NCBI GenBank assembly: GCA_043764095.1
Contig: JAYUKX010000203.1
Coordinates: 20,004-84,003, forward strand
Origin: M3007 sp043764095
Lineage (GTDB): Bacteria > Bacteroidota > Bacteroidia > Chitinophagales > Saprospiraceae
DNA: 64,000 nucleotides
Direction: 5' to 3'
Positions 50,527 to 59,229 of this stretch are shown here, piece after piece; the first letter of the stretch is position 1; each line of letters starts with the position of its first letter. The notes below the pieces were generated by a model. That model was not told where the DNA came from, made no database searches, and saw nothing but the letters and a program-made list of their open reading frames with translations. The translations under genes and the position numbers were made by a program.

Positions 50527-53055
50527 ATGTTTCGTTTTTTTACCATTACATTCTTTTCCCTACTTTCTACAGTTATCGTTGCACAAACTGCTATTGTTTC
50601 CGGTCGCGTTACCGATGCTGTTGGTGGTGAACCACTCGAATTTGCAAACATATTTATTAGAGGGGGTAAGGGGGTAAGTAGCGACGAACGCGGCAATTTT
50701 TCCATCCAAGTTCCTGCCAATCAACGTATTACACTAGGATTTAGGCGATTGGCTTACAAAGAAACCAGTTACGATGTACTGCCATTGACAGCCGGTGCAC
50801 GTTTTGTATTGGATGTAGCGATGGCAGCCAACCAAAGTAATTTGGAAGTGACCATCACCGAACGACGTTTGGACGATGGTGGTATGGTAAAAGAAAAAAA
50901 GATGGAAGACCTCAAAATGCTGCCCAGTACAACAGGCAATTTAGAGAGCATACTGCCCCATATTGCCTTGGGACTCAATACAGGAGCCGGCGGTGAATTG
51001 ACCTCGCAATACCAAGTGCGTGGCGGTAATTACGACGAAAATCTCGTATATGTCAATGACTTCGAAATATATCGACCACAATTGATCCGGGCTGGCCAGC
51101 AGGAGGGTCTTACTTTTCCTAATATTGATTTGGTGCGTGATTTGTCGTTTTCTTCCGGTGGTTTTCAGGCCAAATACGGAGATAAATTATCTTCTGTACT
51201 CGATATTAAGTACAAACGCCCCGATAGTACACGCGCCTCGGTAAGTGGTAGTTTATTGGGTGCTTCGGGACACATGGAAGGGAGTTGGAAACCAAAGAAA
51301 GGTGGTTACCGCACCCTGCGTTATTTAGCGGGAGCGCGGTACAAAACAACACGTTTGTTGTTAGGAAGTTTGGATGTAAAAGGCGAATATGTACCCGATT
51401 TTACCGATTTTCAGACCTATATCACTTATGATATTAACAAAGATTGGCAAATTGGGGTCATTGGTAATTTTAACCGATCGGTGTATTCATTTAAACCTAC
51501 ATCATTGGCAAGGGCTTTTGGATTGATTGATTTTGCCCTACAAATCCGCACCGCATTTGAAGGGCAGGAAGTGGATGATTTTACCCAAGCAATGGGGGGC
51601 GTTTCGCTTACTTATTTGCCTGATCGCGATAAAAATCCGATTTATCATAAGTTTTTGACTTCAAAATGGCGCAGTCAGGAAAATGAACGTTTTGATATTT
51701 TGGGTTATTATCTTTTGGGTGAAATAGAAAGTAACCTTGGTGCCGATAATTTTGGCGAAATCATTAATGTATTAGGAACAGGTACGCAACAAACTTGGGT
51801 ACGCAATTACCTCACCGCCGATGTCACCAATTTGGAATATAAAGGCGGTATCGAATTGCAAAACGATAATCGCGACGAAAACTTGGTACGTAGCCATTTT
51901 TTACAATGGTCGGCCAAATGGCAAAATGAAGTCATTACCGATAAAATTAACGAATGGGAACGCCTCGACTCGGCTTTGTATTCTATTCCTTATGATACCA
52001 CCGTTCTATTGGTCAGAAATGTATTAAAAACCCGCAATAATTTACAAAGTAACCGCTTTACCGCTTTTTTCCAAGATACTTGGACGTGGCGTAAAGAAGG
52101 CGTGCGCGAAATGCAAGCCACCGCCGGCGTACGGGGGGCTTATTGGGATCTGAATGGGGATTGGTTTGTAACGCCGCGCGCCCAATTTTTGTACAAACCC
52201 TTGAACACCAAAAAAGATTTATCGTACAGATTGGCTTCGGGGTTGTATTATCAACAGCCTTTTTATCGCGAATTGCGCAAAATAACAGGTGTAGTTAATA
52301 CCAATGTAGGTGCTCAAAAAAGCGCACATTTTGTAGCCGGATTTACCTACGATTTTCTTTGGGGTAAAAGAAGACCCACCAAAATGCGCTTAATTAGCGA
52401 AATTTACTACAAAAAAATGTGGGATTTGGTCTCCTACGACCTCGACAATGTGCGGGTGCGGTACGCGGGCGAAAACAATTCAAAGGGTTATGCAACAGGG
52501 CTAGACGTACGCTTGAACGGCGAATTTGTGCCGGGTGCCGAAAGTTGGGTCAATTTCTCCCTCCTACGTACGCGCGAGCAATTGTATAATGTTCAACACA
52601 AAGTGCGTACCCGTGGCCAATTGGACGGCGTGAACGTAAAAGATGTGCCAAGGCCAACAGATCGATTTTTCACCATGTCGATGTTTTTTCAAGATAATTT
52701 GAAGCGGAATAAAAACTTTAAAACACATATCAACTTGACGGTTGGTAGTGGTTTACCCTTTGGCTTGGCGGGTAATAACACTGTTTACCGCAATACTTAC
52801 CGTTTCAAACCATATCACCGCGTGGACATTGGCTTTGGATTGTTGTTGTGGAATAAGGCTTGGTTAGAGAAAAAGCCGCGTCATATTTTGCGTTTTACCC
52901 GCAATACTTGGATCAGTTTGGAAGTTTTCAACCTAATGCAGGTGGCAAATGAAGCGTCCAATACTTGGATAAAAACCGTTTACAATACCCAATATGCCAT
53001 TCCAAATTATCTAACGAGCCGAAGGTTAAATTTACGCTTAAGGGTAGATTTTTAG
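50527..53055 (+). CDS. TonB-dependent receptor with N-terminal carboxypeptidase-regulatory-like domain
   Basis: 842 residues: signal peptide (1-19, ending VAQ), a CarboxypepD_reg-like domain (about 21-105: IVSGRVTDAVGGEPLEFANI), the plug (about 115-235, with YQVRGGNYDENLVYVNDFEI), and a 22-strand barrel ending LNLRLRVDF with terminal Phe. It imports a bound ligand across the outer membrane using TonB/ExbBD energy. The regulatory-like extension is usual in Bacteroidota. There is no SusD partner, so it is more like a siderophore, vitamin or metal receptor than a SusC. Its substrate is unknown. It is monocistronic. Confidence 0.9.
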   Translation: MFRFFTITFFSLLSTVIVAQTAIVSGRVTDAVGGEPLEFANIFIRGGKGVSSDERGNFSIQVPANQRITLGFRRLAYKETSYDVLPLTAGARFVLDVAMAANQSNLEVTITERRLDDGGMVKEKKMEDLKMLPSTTGNLESILPHIALGLNTGAGGELTSQYQVRGGNYDENLVYVNDFEIYRPQLIRAGQQEGLTFPNIDLVRDLSFSSGGFQAKYGDKLSSVLDIKYKRPDSTRASVSGSLLGASGHMEGSWKPKKGGYRTLRYLAGARYKTTRLLLGSLDVKGEYVPDFTDFQTYITYDINKDWQIGVIGNFNRSVYSFKPTSLARAFGLIDFALQIRTAFEGQEVDDFTQAMGGVSLTYLPDRDKNPIYHKFLTSKWRSQENERFDILGYYLLGEIESNLGADNFGEIINVLGTGTQQTWVRNYLTADVTNLEYKGGIELQNDNRDENLVRSHFLQWSAKWQNEVITDKINEWERLDSALYSIPYDTTVLLVRNVLKTRNNLQSNRFTAFFQDTWTWRKEGVREMQATAGVRGAYWDLNGDWFVTPRAQFLYKPLNTKKDLSYRLASGLYYQQPFYRELRKITGVVNTNVGAQKSAHFVAGFTYDFLWGKRRPTKMRLISEIYYKKMWDLVSYDLDNVRVRYAGENNSKGYATGLDVRLNGEFVPGAESWVNFSLLRTREQLYNVQHKVRTRGQLDGVNVKDVPRPTDRFFTMSMFFQDNLKRNKNFKTHINLTVGSGLPFGLAGNNTVYRNTYRFKPYHRVDIGFGLLLWNKAWLEKKPRHILRFTRNTWISLEVFNLMQVANEASNTWIKTVYNTQYAIPNYLTSRRLNLRLRVDF

Positions 53056-53085
53056 AAAATACTATATTTTTTGCCAAATAAAAAA

Positions 53086-53093
53086 TACCTTTG
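53086..53093 (+). promoter_or_regulatory. Bacteroidota -7 box of metK, upstream of a palindromic element
   Basis: TACCTTTG matches TAnnTTTG. It lies 10 bases before the 157-bp element and 200 bases before the metK start, so the element would be transcribed as part of the metK leader. Confidence 0.55.
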
Positions 53094-53103
53094 CGGCTCT
53101 TTT

Positions 53104-53260
53104 GGAACGATAAAACAATAAGTTGTCATTTTGGGGTAGATTAATTTTTGCTCAGACAAGTATCTTTTTGTGCGAATAGTGGGGCTATTTAAACGAAAAG
53201 ATAGGCCGTATGAGCGGAAAGAAATCAGCCCAAAATGATAAGTTATTGTTTTATCGTTCC
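53104..53260. repeat. 157-bp palindromic element, copy C, in the metK leader
   Basis: Arms of 76 bases flank the loop TGGGG at 53180-53184. The second pairing block reads TCATTTTGGGG against CCCAAAATGA, while copy B has CACTTTTGG against CCAAAAGTG, a matched change. Unlike copies A and B it lies between two genes of the same direction and lacks TTA on its left. Confidence 0.85.
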
Positions 53261-53293
53261 TTGTTAGACTAATTTTAAAATATAAATTTATAA

Positions 53294-54532
53294 ATGCCTT
53301 ATTTATTCACGTCAGAGTCTGTGTCCGAAGGCCATCCGGACAAAGTGGCTGATCAGATCAGCGATGCCATTTTAGATGAGTTTCTTCGCCAAGACCCCAA
53401 TTCTAAGGTCGCTTGCGAAACATTAGTAACAACTGGTTTGGTTGTGGTAGCAGGCGAGGTGCGGTCTTCTGCTTACGTTGATGTACAAGACGTTACTAGG
53501 CGCACCATTGAGCGCATCGGTTATACCAAAGCGGAATACCAATTTGAATCCAAAAGTTGCGGTATCCTCAATGCAATCCATGAACAAAGTGCAGATATTG
53601 CACAAGGTGTGGATGTGGGTAAAGATGAGGATAACCAAGGTGCGGGTGACCAAGGTATGATGTTTGGTTATGCGACCAACGAAACCGATAATTATATGCC
53701 ATTGGCATTGGATTTGTCGCACTTGTTGCTCCGCGAACTGGCTGCTATCCGCAAAGAAGGCAAAGTAATGAAATACCTCCGCCCCGATGCCAAAAGCCAG
53801 GTAACCATAGAGTACAACGATCGCCATCAGCCAAAACGTATTGATGCGATTGTGATCAGTACACAGCACGACGAAAATGTGGATCAGGTAAAAATTGCCG
53901 CCGATATTCAGCGCGTTTTGATTCCACGGGTAAAAAAATTATTGCCAACGCGTATTCAGCGTTTGTTCAATCCTGATATTACGTATTTTATCAACCCAAC
54001 TGGCAAATTTGTTATCGGTGGGCCGCACGGTGATACTGGTCTTACTGGTCGTAAAATCATCGTAGATACTTATGGTGGTAAAGGTGCGCACGGTGGTGGA
54101 GCGTTCAGTGGAAAAGATCCCTCAAAAGTGGATCGTTCTGCGGCTTATGCTACGCGCCATATCGCTAAAAACTTGGTGGCTGCGGGTCTTTGCGACCAAG
54201 CATTGGTACAAGTAGCGTACGCTATTGGTGTGGCACAACCAGTAGGTTTATTTGTGAACACGTATAATTCTTGTAAAATCAAAGGGTTATCCGATGGTGA
54301 ATTGGCACAACGATTGATGAAATTGTTCGACTTGCGTCCGTCTGCTATTGTAAAGCGTTTTGGTTTGAAAAACCCGATTTTCAGCGAAACCGCAGCGTAT
54401 GGCCACTTTGGCCGCACTCCAGCAATGAAAACGGTTTTGTTGGGTAAAAACAATGAGCCACACCAAGTAGAAACCTTTACTTGGGAACGCCTTGATGCGG
54501 TGGAGCAGATCAAAAAAGAATTTGGAATTTAA
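53294..54532 (+). CDS. metK: S-adenosylmethionine synthetase (methionine adenosyltransferase)
   Basis: 412 residues; it makes S-adenosylmethionine from methionine and ATP. The diagnostic motifs are all there: SESVSEGHPDKVADQISDAI at the start, the GAGDQGMMFGYATNETDNYMP loop, GGPHGDTGLTGRKIIVDTYG, and the phosphate-binding GGGAFSGKDPSKVDRSAAY. Length is close to the usual 385-430. The gene is preceded by a -7 box, then the 157-bp palindromic element, then 33 AT-rich bases. I saw no SAM riboswitch pattern. It is followed by a strong long-stem terminator. Confidence 0.97.
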   Translation: MPYLFTSESVSEGHPDKVADQISDAILDEFLRQDPNSKVACETLVTTGLVVVAGEVRSSAYVDVQDVTRRTIERIGYTKAEYQFESKSCGILNAIHEQSADIAQGVDVGKDEDNQGAGDQGMMFGYATNETDNYMPLALDLSHLLLRELAAIRKEGKVMKYLRPDAKSQVTIEYNDRHQPKRIDAIVISTQHDENVDQVKIAADIQRVLIPRVKKLLPTRIQRLFNPDITYFINPTGKFVIGGPHGDTGLTGRKIIVDTYGGKGAHGGGAFSGKDPSKVDRSAAYATRHIAKNLVAAGLCDQALVQVAYAIGVAQPVGLFVNTYNSCKIKGLSDGELAQRLMKLFDLRPSAIVKRFGLKNPIFSETAAYGHFGRTPAMKTVLLGKNNEPHQVETFTWERLDAVEQIKKEFGI

Positions 54533-54602
54533 ATAATATTGTACAGCATTACGACCCTGATTTCGTCTAATGTCTAATATCTTTTTAGTTTCAAAAATAT
54601 AC

Positions 54603-54668
54603 AGCGGTTGAGGATTGGGCAACTGAAAATAATAATTTTCAGCGGCTCAATTTTCAACCGCTTTTTTT
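54603..54668 (+). terminator. Long-stem terminator after metK
   Basis: An outer stem AGCGGTTGA/TCAACCGCT encloses a second one (CTGAAAAT/ATTTTCAG) and is followed directly by seven T residues. It begins 70 bases after the metK stop. Confidence 0.8.
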
Positions 54669-54709
54669 GTGGTTCAATACCCAAAAGAGCATTGTACCAA
54701 TGAAATATC

Positions 54710-54717
54710 TATCTTTG
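54710..54717 (+). promoter_or_regulatory. Bacteroidota -7 box next to a start codon
   Basis: TATCTTTG matches TAnnTTTG and ends 8 bases before the ATG at 54726, implying almost no leader. The nearest TTG (54692) is only 15 bases away, closer than usual. Confidence 0.45.
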
Positions 54718-54725
54718 CCCAAGAT

Positions 54726-56336
54726 ATGCTAAAAAACATCAACAAGTCAGAACCCATTTTCTTCTATGTAATACTTGCCTTATGGCTTGTGCCAATATGG
54801 TCTGTTGATTATTTTGTAACAGGCGATGGGCCTTGTCATTTGTATAATTCCAAAATTCTGCTGGATTGGAGCCATTCGGATGCTCACGCGTTTTACAAGC
54901 CGTTTTATTATTTAAATACCAATTTTGAACCCAATTGGTTGTTTAATCTGCTCACTGCGCCATTATTGGGTATATTTGGTTCGGATTGGGCCGAAAAAAT
55001 CTTTTTTACAATTTATGTACTTGGGTTTGGCTTAGGTTTTCGCTATTTTGTGGCGCAGATTAATCCAGCCGCTAAATTCATCAGTAGTATTGGTTTGTTG
55101 TTTATTTACCATCGGCTTTTGATGGCGGGTTTTTTGAATAATTCACTCAGTATTCCGCTGTGGTTTTGGACGGTGGGTTATTGGTGGGCCAACCGCGATG
55201 ATTTCCGAACGGCCACACTCCTAAAAATAGCAGGCCTGATGCTTTTGATGTATTCGGCGCATCCAATGGGTTTTACTTATGCAGGCATTATGATGTTCGC
55301 CATGCTACTTGGGCTTTTGGGGATAGAAGGGGCGCGGGATGGTTTTCGGTCTAGTTTTGGGCTTTTTTATGCGCGGACTAGCAGTTTGGCATTGAGTGCA
55401 TTGCCTTCCTTGATTTTATTCGCAGAATTTATTTTCCGAAGGGATTGGAGTTCGGAAAAATCCGAATTTGATCTTCGTGGTACATTAGAGAATATTGCGC
55501 GGCTCACGTCTTTGCGAACGATGAACTCTACGGAGCGGGATTTAGCCACTGCAACGGCCATTGTATGTGCTGTTTTGTTGCTTGGCGCGCTCTTTTTGCG
55601 ACTAAAAACGCGAAAATGGCAGACGGCAGATGGTTTGTTTTTGTTTGTTCTTTTAGTGGTTTATACCGTGGTACGTCCGCCCAGTAGTATTTCGGGCGGT
55701 TTGGAGGTGCCACTTCGGATAGGTATTATTTTATATCCGGCGTTGCTTTTTAGTATGGCAACCGCTTCATTTCCTGCTTGGGCAAAACTATCCACCCAGT
55801 TGGCCGCCTTGGTATTAACCATTGGCTTTTTGGCTGCTCGGTTGCCGATTCATCGGAATGCCTCAGATTATGCCAGCGAAATTCGGAGTTGTGCACCATA
55901 TATTGCCGATCGTTCTACTTTGCTTACCTTGAACTACGACTGGACTGGTCATACGCCGCAAGGCAAACAAATCAACAATGGAATATGGCTGTTTACGCAT
56001 GTGGATTGCTATTTGGGTATTGATCGGAGTGTGGTTATTTCGGATAATTATGAAACGCATTATGCCTATTTTCCGGTTATTGCACGCTGGAATACCGATA
56101 TGTACCAACAGACAGACAAAGACGGTATCAATTTTGACCATCGCCCGCCGCGAGCGGATATGTTGGATTATAACCGCCGAACGCAGCAAAATTTGGATTA
56201 TGTATTGATGGTTGGGTACAATGATACCTATAAAGCGCATCCTTATACGCAGGAAATATTTGCCCAATTGGAAAAAGGATATAATCGGGTATTTACTTCC
56301 GAGTGGGGTAGGGCAGTGTTGTATCGGAAGAAATAA
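54726..56336 (+). CDS. Polytopic membrane protein, GT-C-like, uncharacterised
   Basis: 536 residues from the ATG at 54726 (MLKNINKSEPIFF); the frame is open further up, but that part is the metK terminator. About ten to twelve membrane segments are expected (first at about 13-29), and the early loop YFVTGDGPCHLYNSKILLDW between helices one and two has an acidic GDGPxH pattern like the catalytic loop of lipid-linked GT-C glycosyltransferases. The C-terminal 130 residues are a soluble, probably periplasmic domain (YDWTGHTPQGKQINNGIW). The family is not recognised, and a glycosyltransferase role is only a suggestion. It converges on the beta-helix gene. Confidence 0.6.
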   Translation: MLKNINKSEPIFFYVILALWLVPIWSVDYFVTGDGPCHLYNSKILLDWSHSDAHAFYKPFYYLNTNFEPNWLFNLLTAPLLGIFGSDWAEKIFFTIYVLGFGLGFRYFVAQINPAAKFISSIGLLFIYHRLLMAGFLNNSLSIPLWFWTVGYWWANRDDFRTATLLKIAGLMLLMYSAHPMGFTYAGIMMFAMLLGLLGIEGARDGFRSSFGLFYARTSSLALSALPSLILFAEFIFRRDWSSEKSEFDLRGTLENIARLTSLRTMNSTERDLATATAIVCAVLLLGALFLRLKTRKWQTADGLFLFVLLVVYTVVRPPSSISGGLEVPLRIGIILYPALLFSMATASFPAWAKLSTQLAALVLTIGFLAARLPIHRNASDYASEIRSCAPYIADRSTLLTLNYDWTGHTPQGKQINNGIWLFTHVDCYLGIDRSVVISDNYETHYAYFPVIARWNTDMYQQTDKDGINFDHRPPRADMLDYNRRTQQNLDYVLMVGYNDTYKAHPYTQEIFAQLEKGYNRVFTSEWGRAVLYRKK

Positions 56337-56359
56337 TGAAGAGGTGATCGTAGAAGAAA

Positions 56360-56445
56360 TTTAACATTTAAAATTAAGCGTTTAAAATTTAAAATTATAT
56401 AATTAATCAATGTTAAATTTTAAACGCTTAATTTTAAATGTTAAA
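56360..56445. repeat. Perfect 33-bp inverted repeat between convergent genes
   Basis: The 33 bases at 56360-56392 are the exact reverse complement of 56413-56445, separated by a 20-nt loop. Each arm contains AACATTTAAAATTAAGCG and is AT-rich. It may serve as a bidirectional terminator. A related half, AACATTTAAAATTGGACG, lies at 63679-63696, past the response-regulator gene. Confidence 0.85.
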
Positions 56446-56458
56446 GTATTGGTTTCAA

Positions 56459-58090
56459 TTACCGCACCACTATTGTTGACACATTACCTACCCGCAATAC
56501 AAAATCGGTATTGCTTAAAGTAGGTACGTCCATGGAAAACGTGTTTTTACCCTGTTCTATCGTAATTTGAGATGATAACAATAGTTTTCCGTCTAATCCG
56601 ATCATTTGAACAACGGTTTTTGCTTTGCTTGGTGCGGATACTTCAAAAACAAGCCGATCGCCAATCACTGGATTTCCAAGCACTTTTACCTCAAAATCGG
56701 CCATTTGGGATGGCCCATATATACCGGATACTGTTCCAAATTCATCAGCACCTATATCATTAGCACCGTCTGTACGCAAATGGTTATCAATATCGTGGTT
56801 GACTACCGTAAGATTTACACCTGTATTGATGCACGGACTGCCAGAGAGCAGGTGGTAATTTGCGTCCAATTTTGGGTCAGTATCAAAACTATGCAGGTCG
56901 CGGAATGTCTGCGCCTTCCATTGAGATAGTGACCAATCCTGCCAATCAAGGTTATCGTCCATAAATACTGCGCCATTCGGGTCGTAATAGATATTGTTGT
57001 CAATGACATTGTTGCCCTTGAGTGCGTTTTCGCGTACGCGCACGAGCGCCAAATTTTGAGATGCTGCTTGTACAAAAATATTATTTTGGATACGCACATT
57101 TTCGCTACCGACCCGTGCTGAATTATTGTCGTCTAACCATACATCGGTGGTATTGAAAAATAATCCAGCGTGTTCTGCCTGACCGCCATTAATCACCGTA
57201 TTATTATACACCTGTGCATCTTTTGCGCCCCAAAGTCCGATACCAGCATGTTGGGTATTAATGATCAGGTTGTTCATCACCAATCCATTGACATTCTCAA
57301 AATAGGTGGGATTGGCATTGGTGTCAAACCATTCGGCATCGGTGTAAAAACCTAGATAAATACCACCTTCGCCGCAGTTTTCTATCAAATTTCCATCAAT
57401 AACACAGTTTTTACCTCCTCCTTTTACATAAAGACCTGTGGTGGCAATATCGTGGATATGGCAATTGCGAACAGTCAAGTTTGGCGCATTTACATTATCA
57501 ATACCCTCCGCGTTGAGATCGATAAGCGCGCCCGGGCCAGCACCAGTATGATGAATTTCGCAATTCAAGATGGTAATATTGGCGCAAGCAGGCGTGAGTT
57601 TGATACCATCGCGGCCGCTGTGGTGGATATTACAATCTTTCACGGTTACATTGCTTACACCGCGTCTTAGATTGAAGGGAACGGAATTGTCCCAATCCCA
57701 ATTGGTTTCAAATTTAATGGCGTAATAATAGCCACCTATAATTTCGAGCCGCTCCAGCGAGCCACCATTGGTTTCGGGTTCGTTGTACCAAAGGCAAGCA
57801 CTCACATCCTCTACATTGGTGATAGCGGTAATAACAGCCCATTCGCCGGGATACGATTTGATGTGCAAGTCACTTTTATTGATGCGGATTTCGTTACTTT
57901 GGTAATTTCCACCGCGCAATAGAATATCATCACCCGGGTTTGCGCCTTCAATTGCCGCTGTGAGGGTTTTAAAAGGGTTTGCAAGTGTGCCAGCGTTATT
58001 GTCGTTGCCATTGGTGGCCACGTACCAAGAGGCGGCTTGTGCATAGCAATTGGTGGCCAGCACGAATGCGATAGCGATAAGGTTTTTCAT
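56459..58090 (-). CDS. Secreted right-handed beta-helix protein
   Basis: 543 residues: signal peptide (1-19), an opening GNDNNAGTLANPFKTLTAAI segment typical of DUF1565/pectate-lyase-like helix proteins, parallel beta-helix coils (about 40-420; repeats such as VTVKDCNIHHSGRDGIKL, ITILNCEIHHTGAGPGAL, LTVRNCHIHDIATTGLYV), and a C-terminal beta domain with T9SS-like character (VLGNPVIGDRLVFEV...). The IHHSGRDGI/IHH-type ladders and Asn/His stacks are usual in polysaccharide lyases and carbohydrate-binding helices, but no catalytic set can be named. It is probably secreted or surface-bound and acts on polysaccharide. Confidence 0.82.
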   Translation of the reverse strand: MKNLIAIAFVLATNCYAQAASWYVATNGNDNNAGTLANPFKTLTAAIEGANPGDDILLRGGNYQSNEIRINKSDLHIKSYPGEWAVITAITNVEDVSACLWYNEPETNGGSLERLEIIGGYYYAIKFETNWDWDNSVPFNLRRGVSNVTVKDCNIHHSGRDGIKLTPACANITILNCEIHHTGAGPGALIDLNAEGIDNVNAPNLTVRNCHIHDIATTGLYVKGGGKNCVIDGNLIENCGEGGIYLGFYTDAEWFDTNANPTYFENVNGLVMNNLIINTQHAGIGLWGAKDAQVYNNTVINGGQAEHAGLFFNTTDVWLDDNNSARVGSENVRIQNNIFVQAASQNLALVRVRENALKGNNVIDNNIYYDPNGAVFMDDNLDWQDWSLSQWKAQTFRDLHSFDTDPKLDANYHLLSGSPCINTGVNLTVVNHDIDNHLRTDGANDIGADEFGTVSGIYGPSQMADFEVKVLGNPVIGDRLVFEVSAPSKAKTVVQMIGLDGKLLLSSQITIEQGKNTFSMDVPTLSNTDFVLRVGNVSTIVVR

Positions 58091-58143
58091 TAGAAGAATA
58101 TGTGTTAATTAGTTGAAAATTAGTGTTTTTTTTGGGGTGGGGT

Positions 58144-58593
58144 TCAATCCAATTTTCCCAACAATCCAATCCGAAGCATATATAAACCGAGCAATGTGAC
58201 CAGTAGCGACATTAAGATCAGTTGTACTCCAAGGATATGCGCGTTTTCTGGTTTTCCTGTATCAAAAACCACGGTAACGCGTTCATGCAATGCGTAGTTG
58301 CCAAACATCACCATACCGCCAATACTGCTCCTGCCTTCCAAACTATCAGCAGCATTGGGTGCCGTGGGGTACATAAAAACGGGTCTTCGGGCACGTGTTT
58401 TTCCTTTCCGTACTCCTGTTGGTTCAAGTTGCACCGAAGGCGAATTGCGCCCTGCTAAAAAGCCAGAAATACGGCCTTCTACCGTTGTACCCGTCATGCG
58501 TTGCAGGATAGGCTCGAAGGCTTCGCGACCAAAAGTATAAGTGGTATAGAGGCCAAGGCCAAAGAAAAGGATTCGGAAAATGAATTTGAGCAT
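58144..58593 (-). CDS. Small two-helix membrane protein (DUF3592-like)
   Basis: 149 residues from the Met at 58591-58593 (MLKFIFRILFFGLGL); 13 further in-frame codons upstream are unlikely to be used. One membrane helix lies at each end (about 3-22 and 120-140), and between them is an extracytoplasmic beta-rich domain of about 85 residues with RRPVFMYPTAPNA and the closing VTVVFDTGKPENAHI, as in DUF3592 proteins. Function is unknown. It lies four bases downstream of the lipoprotein gene (58598) on the same strand, so the two probably form an operon. Confidence 0.65.
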   Translation of the reverse strand: MLKFIFRILFFGLGLYTTYTFGREAFEPILQRMTGTTVEGRISGFLAGRNSPSVQLEPTGVRKGKTRARRPVFMYPTAPNAADSLEGRSSIGGMVMFGNYALHERVTVVFDTGKPENAHILGVQLILMSLLVTLLGLYMLRIGLLGKLD

Positions 58594-58597
58594 GGTA

Positions 58598-59107
58598 TTA
58601 TCGTTTGTATTCTTCAAAAATACTCCCTCCAACTACTTTATTGGTGGCATCTATATTTAAGTCATTTACCTCGTAAAAGAGTTTTACCATATTGTCGTCG
58701 GCACTCATAATGAGTTTTTGGCCGTCCAATTCATCTACTTTTCGGTACTGGAAAAGATTAGGGCTAATAGAAGTATAGGTAATGTCCAAATCTCCTTTGT
58801 CCTGTTGGAACTCCCATTTTCCAGTGGAAACAGTACCCGTATTTGCACTCGAAAAAGTGCCTTCTGATTTACTGCCTACCTTTTTGACATACTTGAATTC
58901 CAAATATTGGTCGGGTTCACCTGCTACGGTGACATTTTGTTCCTTACCATTTTCGTATTTCAATTTAATGGTAGTAGTAACAGGATACCATTTTCCTTCG
59001 AGTTTTTTACCGTCGAAAAGATCTGCTGGTGTGTCCGTGCTTGCTTTTTGGCATGCTGCAAAAAAGCAAAGCATGATAAAGGGAATCATTATTGATAGCT
59101 GTTTCAT
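58598..59107 (-). CDS. Lipocalin-like lipoprotein
   Basis: 169 residues with a lipoprotein signal (lipobox FFAAC, Cys19). The mature part is beta-rich: GKKLEGKWYPVTTTIKLKY at the start, the GKWEFQQDKGDLDITY strand pair, and the LDGQKLIMSADDNMVKLFYE end, the layout of small lipocalin-like Bacteroidota lipoproteins. The GKW motif near the start of the barrel supports it. Ligand is unknown. It is the first gene of a two-gene unit with the small membrane protein at 58144-58593. Confidence 0.75.
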   Translation of the reverse strand: MKQLSIMIPFIMLCFFAACQKASTDTPADLFDGKKLEGKWYPVTTTIKLKYENGKEQNVTVAGEPDQYLEFKYVKKVGSKSEGTFSSANTGTVSTGKWEFQQDKGDLDITYTSISPNLFQYRKVDELDGQKLIMSADDNMVKLFYEVNDLNIDATNKVVGGSIFEEYKR

Positions 59108-59229
59108 ATTTTGTTGTATTTTAGTACAAATTTGAGGAAATAACGATCCATTTCATCAAGGTTTCTAACCATCGGTGAAAAACAACGGGTGAACGGTGAA
59201 ACTGGGTGTATTTGCTCCAATAATGTGGA

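Noticed and set aside
53261..53293. SAM riboswitch before metK
   Set aside because: The leader consists of the 157-bp palindromic element plus a short AT-rich stretch; no SAM-I/II-like core was recognisable by eye.
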